Shown piece after piece: positions 18,227 through 27,245 of a DNA stretch of 63,952 bases. The notes below the pieces were generated by a model, which saw nothing but the letters and a program-made list of their open reading frames with translations, was not told where the DNA came from and ran no database searches. This DNA is from Cyanobacteria bacterium UBA6446 (GTDB lineage Bacteria > Cyanobacteriota > Vampirovibrionia > Gastranaerophilales > Gastranaerophilaceae): contig DJOE01000011.1 of the NCBI GenBank assembly GCA_002438405.1, positions 1 to 63,952 of the forward strand, given 5' to 3'. The translations under genes and the position numbers were made by a program. Within the stretch, counting starts at the first letter, position 1. Every line of letters begins with the position of its first letter.

Positions 18227-18261
18227 TACCGTAGTATATTATATAAAATTTATTTTGTCAA
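18224..18261 (-). promoter_or_regulatory. Consensus promoter and palindromic operator for the leader RNA
   Basis: On the minus strand TTGACA (18261-18256), exactly 17 nt, TATACT (18238-18233). A perfect 13-nt palindrome TACTACCGTAGTA (18224-18236) covers the -10 and the predicted start site, so an unknown regulator probably binds there. Confidence 0.7.
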
Positions 18262-18278
18262 TAGTATATTTTTTAAAT

Positions 18279-18308
18279 TTGTACACTTGAGAAAAAATAT
18301 ACTATAAT
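18279..18308 (+). promoter_or_regulatory. Promoter of the EamA transporter gene
   Basis: TTGTAC (18279-18284), 18 nt, TATAAT (18303-18308). The gene follows with AGAGG as its Shine-Dalgarno. Confidence 0.55.
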
Positions 18309-18333
18309 ATTTTTAGAAAAAGAGGTTTGAGTT

Positions 18334-19263
18334 ATGAATAAAAAAATTCTTTCTAATGTTGCATTATTTTTTACAGCCTTAATCTGGGGAGTATCTTTTG
18401 TAGCTCAAAAAGCAGGAATGGATTTTGTAGGTCCATTTAGTTTTAATGCGGTTAGAAGTTTTTTAGGCGGGTTGAGTTTAATTCCTGTAATATTCATAGC
18501 AAAATTATTAACTAAAGATACAAGAACAAAAGAAATTAAACACGAACAACATAAAAATCTTTTAAAAGCAGGACTTGCATGTGGAGGAGCTCTATTCACT
18601 GCAATGACTATTCAGCAATGCAGTATGCTCCACGCAACAGCAGGAAAAGCCGGATTTATTTCTGCTCTTTATATAATTTATGTTCCGCTAATTTCAATAC
18701 TCTTTGGTAAAAAATTAACCAACAATGTAAAAATAAGTGTAGGTTTAGCTTTAATTGGATTATATTTATTATGTTTCAAACCACATAGTGGTGGATTTGG
18801 GATTTATGATATTTTACTTTTAATTAGTGCATTTTTCTATGGTGTACATATTTTGGTTGTTAATCACTATTCAAAATTTGTAAACGCAACAAAAGCATCA
18901 TGCGCACAATTTTTTGTAGTAGGATTACTTTCAACACCATTTATGTTTATATTTGAAAATCCAACTATCCAAAGTCTAGTTGCTTGCAGAATTCCAATTT
19001 TATATGCAGGAATTTTAACTTGTGGTGTAGCTTATACATTGCAAATTTTTGGACAAAAATACTCAACGACTCCAACAATTGCATCAATAATTTTATCTTT
19101 AGAATCAGTATTTGCAGTTATCGGTGGAGGGATAATTCTACACGAAATCATGACACCTAAAGAAATTTTAGGGTGTTTATTTATGATAAGTGCTGTAATT
19201 CTATCCCAAGTTAAATCGAATTCAAAAACTCACAAGGGAATTCCTGATTTTGAAAAAGAATAG
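18334..19263 (+). CDS. EamA/DMT-family transporter
   Basis: A 309-residue integral membrane protein with ten predicted helices in two EamA repeats ('ALIWGVSFVAQKAGMDFVGPFSFNAVRS' at the start and 'AGILTCGVAYTLQIFGQKYSTTPTIASIILSLESVFAVIGG' near the end). The drug/metabolite transporter superfamily exports or takes up small metabolites; the substrate cannot be inferred. The stop is 7 nt from the stop of the convergent HD-domain gene. Confidence 0.9.
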   Translation: MNKKILSNVALFFTALIWGVSFVAQKAGMDFVGPFSFNAVRSFLGGLSLIPVIFIAKLLTKDTRTKEIKHEQHKNLLKAGLACGGALFTAMTIQQCSMLHATAGKAGFISALYIIYVPLISILFGKKLTNNVKISVGLALIGLYLLCFKPHSGGFGIYDILLLISAFFYGVHILVVNHYSKFVNATKASCAQFFVVGLLSTPFMFIFENPTIQSLVACRIPILYAGILTCGVAYTLQIFGQKYSTTPTIASIILSLESVFAVIGGGIILHEIMTPKEILGCLFMISAVILSQVKSNSKTHKGIPDFEKE

Positions 19264-19269
19264 AATTCT

Positions 19270-20076
19270 TTATAAATAACACTTACGCTCTTGTCCAGCA
19301 ACACCTGCGTATAATTCTACGTATTGTTTTGCAGGACTTGCGTCAATCTTTGGTAACAAAACTTCTTCAATTTGGAAGAAACCAACATCACTAGACATTT
19401 CAATATCAATTTTAATTGGTTTTCTTTCGCCACGATGAATTCCGATACGGTTGATTGCATTTGCAGAATACTTGTGAATATCACCAACTTTTGGAGTTGT
19501 ATTGATTGCCAAAGGAATTCTTGCTCTGCCTTTTGTCATATCACAACCATCAGCGATTAGAATTATACCTGCTTCTGTTGAATGAATTTTGCGAGAAGTC
19601 ATGTGACCAATAATTGCTTCTATAGCAACGGCACGAATAATTACACGTTTGTGTAAGTCATCTGGGAACATGTGCAATAATGATCTTTCAATTAATGGTT
19701 TTGCCAAGAATACTGACATTTCCTCATGTCCTTGACGACCAATTGACATTCCTAAATCGTGCATCAAACCTGACAAAATTACAGCGCACATGCTGTCGGT
19801 AAATGTTCCTATTTCTTCATTTTCTAAAGATGTTTTAATTCCAGCTTCATGCAAAATATTCAACATTTTAATTGCATTATTCATAACTTGACGCATGTGA
19901 ACAGGACCATGGTCATTAAAACCTAATCTTCTAATTGAAACATTATTTGCATATTCCTGCATTTCTTGAAGTTCTTCATCTGCAAATAAATATTTTGCAA
20001 GCTCTAAACATACAGGACTATTTTTTAATCTATCAAGAATTTTTGATTCTGTTGAAAGTTCTTTAACTGATTTCAT
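19270..20076 (-). CDS. HD-domain phosphohydrolase
   Basis: A 268-residue metal-dependent phosphohydrolase-like protein. The HD signature is spread over 'FNDHGPVHMRQVMNNAIKML', 'VILSGLMHDLGMSIGRQGHEEM' (the HD pair) and 'EAIIGHM' with a late 'IADGCDMTKGR'. The C-terminal 80 residues form a separate beta-rich segment. The natural substrate (nucleotide, cyclic dinucleotide or other) is unknown. AAGGA precedes the ATG. Confidence 0.85.
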   Translation of the reverse strand: MKSVKELSTESKILDRLKNSPVCLELAKYLFADEELQEMQEYANNVSIRRLGFNDHGPVHMRQVMNNAIKMLNILHEAGIKTSLENEEIGTFTDSMCAVILSGLMHDLGMSIGRQGHEEMSVFLAKPLIERSLLHMFPDDLHKRVIIRAVAIEAIIGHMTSRKIHSTEAGIILIADGCDMTKGRARIPLAINTTPKVGDIHKYSANAINRIGIHRGERKPIKIDIEMSSDVGFFQIEEVLLPKIDASPAKQYVELYAGVAGQERKCYL

Positions 20077-20217
20077 AAATCATTTCCTTTTTTAATTTTC
20101 TACTGATAACATAATAACTCATAATTAGAAAAAAGTTAAGTCATAAATTCGAACATATTTCTAAACAATTGAAATTAGAACTCTGTATTTGTAGTAGTAT
20201 AAAAATGGAAGATTATT

Positions 20218-21537
20218 GTGAAAAAATTCTTACTTTTAATATGTTTAATATTGCTGAATCCGTTATCAACACAAGCAACTGAAGAAATTTGCCTTGAATT
20301 TGATAATGAATTTCAACCACTCACAATAAATGATGATTCTCATTCTACACTTCAGTCAAGTAATGAAGATTCAATTTCAGATAAAGATATTGATGAAACA
20401 GATTCCGCAAGTCCGATTGAAGATGAAAATCTTTTGGAAGAAACTCCTCCACTATTAGAGAATATTCCAATCCTAAAAGAAGCAACAATTGTTGAACAAC
20501 AAAACAAATTTTTTCAAGGTTTAAATAGTGAAATTGATAGATTATATAAATTAAAAATTGACCAAACAAATACGGCATCTTCACTATTTAAAGAACCGCT
20601 AACAAAACATTTCAAATCCGGTCCATTAGAAGCATTCCACCCTTGGGCAGTTATGGGTATGACAATGGAATCACATTTTGAAGATGGAGATAATTATAAC
20701 AAATTTAATCCATATTTAGTTAATGCAATTCTTGACGGAAAATTCAAAGGTGGGAAAGAGAATTTCAGAATTTTACTTGATATGTCACATCAACATGATA
20801 GACCATTCATGAAACAATTCGTTCAAGATTTTTATGTTGAATCCAAAAGAATTCCGCACCACACAATCCTTGTCGGTCGTTCTCGTACAGGTATTGGATA
20901 TGAGGGTATTCAATCTCCATACACTTTGCCATTATTAAACCGTTCCCAAATTTCAAGAAATTTTGGCAATATTAGAAAAAATGGTGTTCGAGTTTTAGGA
21001 AATTATTCACTTGTTGATTACGACATTGGGGGATATAGTTCAGATACATTTTTCACAGAATTTTTCCCTGGAATGGAATTTGACGGTTGGGTAAATTTCA
21101 AGCCATTGGCTAAAACTCAAGGTAAATATGGAAAGCTTACAACTGGCGGAGGTATTATCACAGGAAGAAGAAATTCTACAGATTATTTTATTAGTGGTGC
21201 ATACATTGGTTATGAATACAAAAAATTCTGGACAAGAATGGAGTACTCTGCAGCCAACGGTTCTAACGGTCCATCGGGTTTAACACCAAAACACCGGCAA
21301 GGTTGGTATGTAACTCTGGGCTACAAAATTACTAAAAAAATTGAAGCAGTAGCAAGATATGATGAATTCGACCCAGACAAATCTGCTCGACATGACCACA
21401 GAAGAGAATATACTGCAGGAATAAATTATTATTTAAAAGGACAAGCCCTAAAATTAGTTATGAATTATATTTTCTGCCAAAATGATAACAAACCCAACAG
21501 TCACAGAATTTTAATAGGTGCGCAAATAGCTATATAA
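20218..21537 (+). CDS. Outer-membrane porin-like protein with acidic N-terminal region
   Basis: A 439-residue secreted protein: signal peptide (MKKFLLLICLILLNPLSTQA), an Asp/Glu/Ser-rich stretch (about 21-90), then a beta-strand-rich domain with alternating aromatic/polar strands ('GKLTTGGGIITGRRNSTDYFISGAYIGYEY', 'GWYVTLGYKITKKIEAVARYDEFD', 'EYTAGINYYLKGQALKLVMNYIF') and a hydrophobic C-terminal strand. This looks like a phosphate-selective porin O/P type barrel and implies a diderm envelope. The start is GTG with GGAAG upstream. The substrate is unknown. Confidence 0.8.
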   Translation: MKKFLLLICLILLNPLSTQATEEICLEFDNEFQPLTINDDSHSTLQSSNEDSISDKDIDETDSASPIEDENLLEETPPLLENIPILKEATIVEQQNKFFQGLNSEIDRLYKLKIDQTNTASSLFKEPLTKHFKSGPLEAFHPWAVMGMTMESHFEDGDNYNKFNPYLVNAILDGKFKGGKENFRILLDMSHQHDRPFMKQFVQDFYVESKRIPHHTILVGRSRTGIGYEGIQSPYTLPLLNRSQISRNFGNIRKNGVRVLGNYSLVDYDIGGYSSDTFFTEFFPGMEFDGWVNFKPLAKTQGKYGKLTTGGGIITGRRNSTDYFISGAYIGYEYKKFWTRMEYSAANGSNGPSGLTPKHRQGWYVTLGYKITKKIEAVARYDEFDPDKSARHDHRREYTAGINYYLKGQALKLVMNYIFCQNDNKPNSHRILIGAQIAI

Positions 21538-21608
21538 TTCTTTCCACAAATAAAACTTTTATAGTAGAATATTGATGTAATATATATAACTTTAAGAAAG
21601 GGGTTATC

Positions 21609-22910
21609 ATGTTGACTAAAAACGCAAATATTACAGCTAAATTCTCAGGTATTGATTTTAGCAAATATTCTTCAAAAGTTTCTGAATTCGTAAATGAATT
21701 CTCATCTCGTGCTAACAAACAAGGTCAATTCTTGAACTGGGTAAATTTACCATCAGAACAAGCTAAAAGAGTTGATGAAATTTACACATTAGCAGCAAAC
21801 CTAAAAAATCAAACAGGTGCTTCTAAATTAAGTGTTATGGGTATCGGTGGTTCAAAACACACTGTTGAACACATGTTATCTATCAATGGTTTGAATATCA
21901 AGGGTGACAAAATCGAATTCTATTCAGATGTTGATTCTGCAAGTTTAGAAAGATTTTTATACAAATTAAATGATAATGTTCTTGATTCAAACTTCTTAAT
22001 CGCTTCAAAATCAGGTTCAACTTTTGAAACTAAAGATGGATTTTTAAGAGTTTTGGCAATGCTAGTTGATGCATATATTGCTCAAGGGAAATCTAAAGAA
22101 GAAGCTGAAAAATTAGCTCATAAACATTTTATTGCAGTTACAGATAAAAATGCTGAAAAATCAGAATTAAGAAGAACATCAAATGAACAAGGCTGGTTAG
22201 GCGATTTGTTCATTCATGATGATGTTGGCGGAAGATTCTCAGCTTTTGATGATCACGCACTATTCACACTTGCTTACGCAGGAATGAAAAAAGAAGATAT
22301 GATTTCTATGTTGAATGCTGCTCAAGAAATTTCAACTGAATCTTTAACAGCTGACTTAGATATCAATGATGCATTGAAAGAAGGTATTTTCTGGGCAGAT
22401 GCAAAATTAAACGGAATCTTAACTTCTGTTCACCAATATATGGGGTCAATTTTTGAAAACACTGTTTATTGGAATGCTCAAATGCAAAATGAATCTGTAA
22501 AAGATACATTAAAACAAATTGCTAAAGTTCCAGATGCTATGCACCACTCAGCAGAAGCTCATTTCAATCCGGCAAACAAATTTGCATTCGCTCTAACTGT
22601 TCCACAAGACAATGGTGTATGCAGAGAAAATGCAGAAAGCTACATTGGAGCTTTAACAAAATCTTACGAAGTTACAGGTAACTTATTTGTTGAAACAGTA
22701 AAAACTCAAGGTATGGGTTTAACCCCAGCAGCTGCAGGTGCTTTAACTCAATTGAGAGCTTTCGCAACTGTATATCAAGAAATCGTTGAAAAAATTATGG
22801 GAAATAAAGAATTCCCAGAAGTTCTTGATAGCGTTCTTCAACCACACGTTGAATTCTACAAAAAGAACTTGAAAGGTGGAGTTGTTGTCCCAGGAAGAAT
22901 TTCTAAATAG
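21609..22910 (+). CDS. pgi: Glucose-6-phosphate isomerase
   Basis: It interconverts glucose 6-phosphate and fructose 6-phosphate. Recognisable segments are MGIGGSKHT, 'FLIASKSGSTFETKDGFLRVL' (phosphate-binding Ser/Thr loop), 'GGRFSAFDDHALF' and 'GVCRENAESYIGA'. At 433 residues it is a short bacterial PGI. AAAGGGG precedes the ATG. A perfect palindromic terminator follows. Confidence 0.92.
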   Translation: MLTKNANITAKFSGIDFSKYSSKVSEFVNEFSSRANKQGQFLNWVNLPSEQAKRVDEIYTLAANLKNQTGASKLSVMGIGGSKHTVEHMLSINGLNIKGDKIEFYSDVDSASLERFLYKLNDNVLDSNFLIASKSGSTFETKDGFLRVLAMLVDAYIAQGKSKEEAEKLAHKHFIAVTDKNAEKSELRRTSNEQGWLGDLFIHDDVGGRFSAFDDHALFTLAYAGMKKEDMISMLNAAQEISTESLTADLDINDALKEGIFWADAKLNGILTSVHQYMGSIFENTVYWNAQMQNESVKDTLKQIAKVPDAMHHSAEAHFNPANKFAFALTVPQDNGVCRENAESYIGALTKSYEVTGNLFVETVKTQGMGLTPAAAGALTQLRAFATVYQEIVEKIMGNKEFPEVLDSVLQPHVEFYKKNLKGGVVVPGRISK

Positions 22911-22934
22911 TAAGAATTCTTGAATAAAACTGCT

Positions 22935-22968
22935 AAAGCGGAAAAAACAATTGTTTTTTCCGCTTTTT
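22935..22968 (+). terminator. Intrinsic terminator of pgi
   Basis: A perfect 32-nt palindrome (AAAGCGGAAAAAACAA and its complement, 22935-22966) followed by more T residues. Confidence 0.9.
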
Positions 22969-23010
22969 GATTGATGACATTATATTTTAGTCATTATAGT
23001 ATTTTTTATT

Positions 23011-23667
23011 ATGGCAACTAATTTTGATTTTTTAAAACCGGTTGATAAAAATTTATTTGATATCATTACAGAAGCCGAAAAGCTTTATCGAGATGAATAT
23101 TTTGAACAATGTATGGGACAAACCAGAAGATTTGGGGAACATGTTTGTAAACAAGTCTTAGGGAAAAATCGTACAAGTGAAAACACTTTTGACCAAATGC
23201 TTGCTACACTCAAAGATAAAGGTAATGGTTCAGAACAAGAAAAAGAATTTGTAAACGATTTATATTTTCTAAAAAAACATGGTAATGAATCAGTTCACTC
23301 AGCAAAGGTAAAAAAAGATGGAATGGAAGCATTAGAATGCTTACAACGAGCATTTGAAGTTGCAATAAACTATGCAGTTTATAACAAAAAAGCAAAAACA
23401 AATATCCTAAAACTAAGATATGACACTGAACTTTTAGTTACAGGTAAAAAATCAAAAAAAACTTTATCTGAAAAATATTTAGAAGAAAAAGCAAAAGAGA
23501 AAACTTTTACAAAGAGAAAAACACCTCAAACGAAGAAAAAAAGTTCAAGCAAACAAGTTTATGCAATGGAATCAGCTTCTGATAAAAAAGGAATTCCAGT
23601 TTATTGGATTTTAGTCGGTTTTTCTTTCATTGTGGCATTTATTGTCGTACTTGCAATAATTTTATAA
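23011..23667 (+). CDS. DUF4145-like protein with C-terminal membrane anchor
   Basis: Residues 1-125 resemble the helical DUF4145 domain ('FDFLKPVDKNLFDIITEAEKLYRDEYFEQCMGQTRRFGEHVCKQVL', 'LYFLKKHGNESVHSAKVKKDGMEALECLQRAFEVAINY'), which also occurs in type I restriction subunits and stand-alone proteins. A Lys-rich linker follows, then one transmembrane helix at 198-218. Function unknown. No Shine-Dalgarno is seen; a TATAGT hexamer ends 10 nt before the ATG. Confidence 0.75.
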   Translation: MATNFDFLKPVDKNLFDIITEAEKLYRDEYFEQCMGQTRRFGEHVCKQVLGKNRTSENTFDQMLATLKDKGNGSEQEKEFVNDLYFLKKHGNESVHSAKVKKDGMEALECLQRAFEVAINYAVYNKKAKTNILKLRYDTELLVTGKKSKKTLSEKYLEEKAKEKTFTKRKTPQTKKKSSSKQVYAMESASDKKGIPVYWILVGFSFIVAFIVVLAIIL

Positions 23668-23672
23668 AATAC

Positions 23673-23705
23673 ACTTGACTGAGAGTAGCTATCAAGTTGT
23701 AAAAT
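23673..23705 (+). promoter_or_regulatory. Promoter and inverted repeat before the cupin/flavodoxin pair
   Basis: TTGACT (23675-23680) and TGTAAA (23698-23703) are 17 nt apart. The inverted repeat ACTTGA (23673-23678) / TCAAGT (23692-23697) with 13 nt between arms spans the -35 and the spacer, a typical repressor position. Confidence 0.45.
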
Positions 23706-23735
23706 ATATTTGTACAGTTTGCATGGAGTAAAAAT

Positions 23736-24206
23736 ATGAAAAAATTTTTATCTCTGTTAATTTTCGCAATATTTTTAACAGGAGGCAACGCAATTATGGC
23801 AGAAAATTTATCACAACCATTTGGACAAGGCGAAGTTAATCCTTATGGAAAATTCTTTACCGGAACAACATATTTGAACCGACTTGTCGCGAAAGATGAC
23901 ATTTGGAATTCTTCAATTGCAAATGTAACCTTTGAACCAAATGCAAGAACAAATTGGCACACACATTCAGGAGGTCAAATTTTACTTGTAACAGCAGGAA
24001 AAGGTTTATACAAAGAAGAAAATAAACCTATTAGAGTTTTAACAAAGGGTGATGTCGTACAAATTCCACCAGATGTTAAACACTGGCACGGTTCATACCC
24101 CAATGAATGGTTTGCACATATTTCAGTTGAATCAAATATTCCAAATAATACAACGACATGGTTAGAACCTGTAAGTGATGAGCAATATACAAGTGAGGTA
24201 AAATAA
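23736..24206 (+). CDS. Exported cupin-domain protein
   Basis: A 156-residue protein with a signal peptide (MKKFLSLLIFAIFLTGGNAIMA) and a single cupin barrel. The metal-binding motif 1 'RTNWHTHSGGQILLVTAGKG' and motif 2 'GDVVQIPPDVKHWHG' have the expected His residues. It resembles the cupin proteins often linked to carboxymuconolactone decarboxylase-like genes. It lies one base before the flavodoxin-fold gene and should form an operon with it; a shared redox-linked role is inference. Confidence 0.85.
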   Translation: MKKFLSLLIFAIFLTGGNAIMAENLSQPFGQGEVNPYGKFFTGTTYLNRLVAKDDIWNSSIANVTFEPNARTNWHTHSGGQILLVTAGKGLYKEENKPIRVLTKGDVVQIPPDVKHWHGSYPNEWFAHISVESNIPNNTTTWLEPVSDEQYTSEVK

Positions 24207-24207
24207 A

Positions 24208-24750
24208 ATGAGTAAAAAAGTTTTAATTATTTCATCTTCTCCAAGAAAAGGTGGAAATTCAGATACTTTATGTGACAAATTTGCACAAGGAGCAAAAGAA
24301 GCAGGAAATAAAGTTGAAAAAATTTCTCTAAGAGAAAAGAAAATAAATTATTGTACGGGCTGTGGTTTTTGTAATACAAACGATTATTCCGGTTGTTCTC
24401 AAAAAGATGACATGCCAGAAATCTTAGAAAAAATGATAGAAGCAGATGTAATTGTCTTTGCAACCCCTGTTTATTTCTATACAATGTGTGGGCAATTAAA
24501 AACATTTATAGATAGATTCTGTTCAAGATACACCCACATCATTGGAAAAGAATTCTATTTTATTATGACGGCAGCAGACGGAAATCCACATGCAATGGAT
24601 AGGGTTCTTGTAGAATTTGACGGACTTATGGCTTGTTTAGCAAACCCTCATGTTAAAGGGAAACTAATCGCAACAGGCGTATGGCAAAAAGGCGATATCG
24701 AACAAACAGATTATCCACAAGAAGCTTACACTATGGGGGAAAAGGTCTAA
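24208..24750 (+). CDS. Flavodoxin-fold NAD(P)H-dependent FMN reductase family protein
   Basis: A 180-residue protein starting with the FMN phosphate loop 'IISSSPRKGGNSDTL', followed by 'NYCTGCGFCNTNDYSGCSQKDDM', a Cys cluster of the type seen in iron-sulfur flavoproteins, and 'ATPVYFYTMCGQLKTFIDR'. It should bind FMN and possibly an Fe-S cluster and reduce quinones or other acceptors. It is the second gene of the cupin operon, with one base between stop and ATG, and is followed by a terminator. Confidence 0.88.
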   Translation: MSKKVLIISSSPRKGGNSDTLCDKFAQGAKEAGNKVEKISLREKKINYCTGCGFCNTNDYSGCSQKDDMPEILEKMIEADVIVFATPVYFYTMCGQLKTFIDRFCSRYTHIIGKEFYFIMTAADGNPHAMDRVLVEFDGLMACLANPHVKGKLIATGVWQKGDIEQTDYPQEAYTMGEKV

Positions 24751-24774
24751 AAAATAAATAATCTATACTTATCT

Positions 24775-24812
24775 AAAAAACACTCGAAAGAAAAAATCTT
24801 CGGGTGTTTTTT
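24775..24812 (+). terminator. Intrinsic terminator of the cupin/flavodoxin operon
   Basis: CACTCGAA (24781-24788) pairs with TTCGGGTG (24799-24806, one G-U pair), flanked by A- and T-runs. Confidence 0.8.
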
Positions 24813-24892
24813 AATGAAAAAATCTATACAAATATTAATATTATAAAAAAATTTTATTTTGTTGTTTTATGATAGTAATATAAGGATTTATT

Positions 24893-27241
24893 ATGCAAGT
24901 TCAAAAAATTACATTTACACCAGTTTTTAAAACTCAACAAATTAAAAATCATAATCAAAATATTTCAAACCCAATACAAAATAATTCAACTCTTAATAAT
25001 ATTGATTATTCTAAAATTGCGTTTGGGTCAATTTATAATGTCAAACCGAAAAAATTAAATATTGAACTTGAAAAAACAAAACTTTTAAGACAGATAAATG
25101 AACTCCTAAATACAAAAGAAAAAGGGGCAATGACAAATAATGATATTTCTCTAGAAACTATTTATCGAAGAATTATCGGTATTTTCAGAGCTAACGAAAA
25201 TTTGCAAGAAAAAATCCTATACAAAATGATGGATTTAAGAGATAGCGAAGAATTAAGCGAACTTGAAAAATATGAAGAACTTATTAGGTTTGAGCAATCA
25301 CTAAGAAAAAAGACAAATACGGTCAAAAAACCTGAAAAACAACCTGATGAAAGAATTGATTATCAATTGTTGAACAAATTTAAAACTGCTATCACAGAAG
25401 ATAATTTTAATCTAAAAAAAGTTTTCACTAATTATTATAATGAGTTGAAAAATACAAAAACAATTGAAGAATTAAATAAAAAGTTTCCAAAAATAAAAAC
25501 ACCAAAACGTCCGGAAGATATAGTCGCTAAAAAAATTGAAGAAGTTTTGACAAGAGATTTTTATGAGGGAATGCAAGAAAATATTCACTCGACAGGAGAT
25601 GTTCTAAATTATATTGATGAACCATTAACTGCGATAATTAAAGAAATTGCCACTCAGAAAAATTTAGATGTTGTTCCTTTTTTTAAAAAGATTGCAGAAC
25701 CGGTAACTCTTCAGGTGTTAAACAGATACAAAAGTATTCAACGAAACGGTTTTTCATCTGTTCCGGAAATCAGAAAAAATAAAATTCCACAAATTTCAGA
25801 TTTAGATATCAAACTTTTATTTTCAGACTTTGATGATTTTGTACTTTCATCAATCAGAAATCACTATTTGAATTTTGAAAAATTTAGTGAAATGAAATAT
25901 TCAAAAGATGGAACACAAATCAAATTATCTGAACTAAAAAATTCTGATTATAAATTTGAAAAAATGTCTGACAAGATAAAACAATTTATAAAAATGGCAA
26001 GTTCAATTGAATCTGCTCAAAAAGATTATGAACATTTTGACATTCCTGAATTCAAAAATCGCTTAAATACATTCGCAAATAGCGAACTTGGAAATAATGA
26101 ATACATTTTGAAAAATATTATTGATTTTGATGATTGTAATTTTACACCGGAAGATAAAAAATCATTGATTAAATTTTTAAGAAATCTTGATGATGTAAAA
26201 TACGGCAAAAAAGATATTGCCGAATTTGAACACGAAATTAGAGAAAATGAATTCACTCCACAAGGAACTAAAAAACTTAATGAACTTGAACGTCAACAAA
26301 GTGAACAAAAGTTAAAACAAGCTCAAAAAAGAATTTCTGAATTAAATGATATAAAAAATAGTTTTGACCGTGCAATAAATCTTCTATATATGAATAACCT
26401 GACAGATATTGCAAACACTTGTTCAAAATATCGTCCAACATCATTAGATGATAGCCATAACGGTAAATTTTTAACAAAATTAATTAATGAGAATATCAAC
26501 CCGAAAACTCAACAACTTAATACGGAACAACTTGAAAAACATATTTCAAGATGGGATACTTTTAATTATTATTCTCAAAACCAAAAACAAAACCACGAAG
26601 TTTTATCAAAAGCAATCAAATTTGCAATTAATTCAGATTCTTCAATAGATATAGATAAAGCTGGACAATATCTTACGAATGCTGAAATTGTTAAACTATA
26701 CCCAGAAAGTAAAGATTTCTACAAAAATTCTGAAATTTTATCGAAAATTATGGATAAAACAAACTCCAAAGAAGAAGCAGTTGAATACTTGTGTAAATTT
26801 GATAAATACAATGACTTAACTTCAGAAGATAAAAAAGAACTTTCAAAATTTGTAGATTTCTTTGATTCAAAAGACCCAATTGAAAAAGGTATTTTGAAAA
26901 CAATTGTAGAACAGGATTATCTTCCTGCAGATACAGTAATAAAAACAAAAACATCTACAACTTCCAATGAAGAAATAACTGCGACATTAAGTTCAAAAGC
27001 TAAAAAACAAATCGCAGATAAATATAAATACCCATTATGCCTTAATTATTTGAGAAGTTTTGAAGAAGCACTACGCAACTTTGCTTGCGATTGGGGAACA
27101 TCTGGCATCAAACGAACCGGAAAAAATAACAACACCCTTAAATATAAAATGGAACTGAAAATTTCCGGAGAAAACGACAGACTATTCTCAAGTAATAATG
27201 ATTATTACTTTGACGTATTTTCAGATAAGGGTTTTCACTAG
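24893..27241 (+). CDS. Large helical hypothetical protein with N-terminal FTPVFK/IAFGS motifs
   Basis: The 782-residue protein is hydrophilic and mostly helical, with several probable coiled-coil stretches (about 60-170 and 430-500). It begins MQVQKITFTPVFK and has a second motif KIAFGSIYNVK near residue 43, matching the FxG-type N-termini of other proteins here. No signal peptide, membrane helix or catalytic motif is recognised. AAGGA precedes the ATG. It stands alone between a terminator and the convergent mutL (stops 5 nt apart). Size and composition would suit a structural or effector-like protein. Confidence 0.6.
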   Translation: MQVQKITFTPVFKTQQIKNHNQNISNPIQNNSTLNNIDYSKIAFGSIYNVKPKKLNIELEKTKLLRQINELLNTKEKGAMTNNDISLETIYRRIIGIFRANENLQEKILYKMMDLRDSEELSELEKYEELIRFEQSLRKKTNTVKKPEKQPDERIDYQLLNKFKTAITEDNFNLKKVFTNYYNELKNTKTIEELNKKFPKIKTPKRPEDIVAKKIEEVLTRDFYEGMQENIHSTGDVLNYIDEPLTAIIKEIATQKNLDVVPFFKKIAEPVTLQVLNRYKSIQRNGFSSVPEIRKNKIPQISDLDIKLLFSDFDDFVLSSIRNHYLNFEKFSEMKYSKDGTQIKLSELKNSDYKFEKMSDKIKQFIKMASSIESAQKDYEHFDIPEFKNRLNTFANSELGNNEYILKNIIDFDDCNFTPEDKKSLIKFLRNLDDVKYGKKDIAEFEHEIRENEFTPQGTKKLNELERQQSEQKLKQAQKRISELNDIKNSFDRAINLLYMNNLTDIANTCSKYRPTSLDDSHNGKFLTKLINENINPKTQQLNTEQLEKHISRWDTFNYYSQNQKQNHEVLSKAIKFAINSDSSIDIDKAGQYLTNAEIVKLYPESKDFYKNSEILSKIMDKTNSKEEAVEYLCKFDKYNDLTSEDKKELSKFVDFFDSKDPIEKGILKTIVEQDYLPADTVIKTKTSTTSNEEITATLSSKAKKQIADKYKYPLCLNYLRSFEEALRNFACDWGTSGIKRTGKNNNTLKYKMELKISGENDRLFSSNNDYYFDVFSDKGFH

Positions 27242-27245
27242 ACTA

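Noticed and set aside
24227..24505. Antisense frame over the flavoprotein gene, and similar shadow frames over mutL, SulP, the helicase and sbcC
   Set aside because: Real protein families are clear on the other strand; the shadows have no ribosome sites and low-complexity translations.
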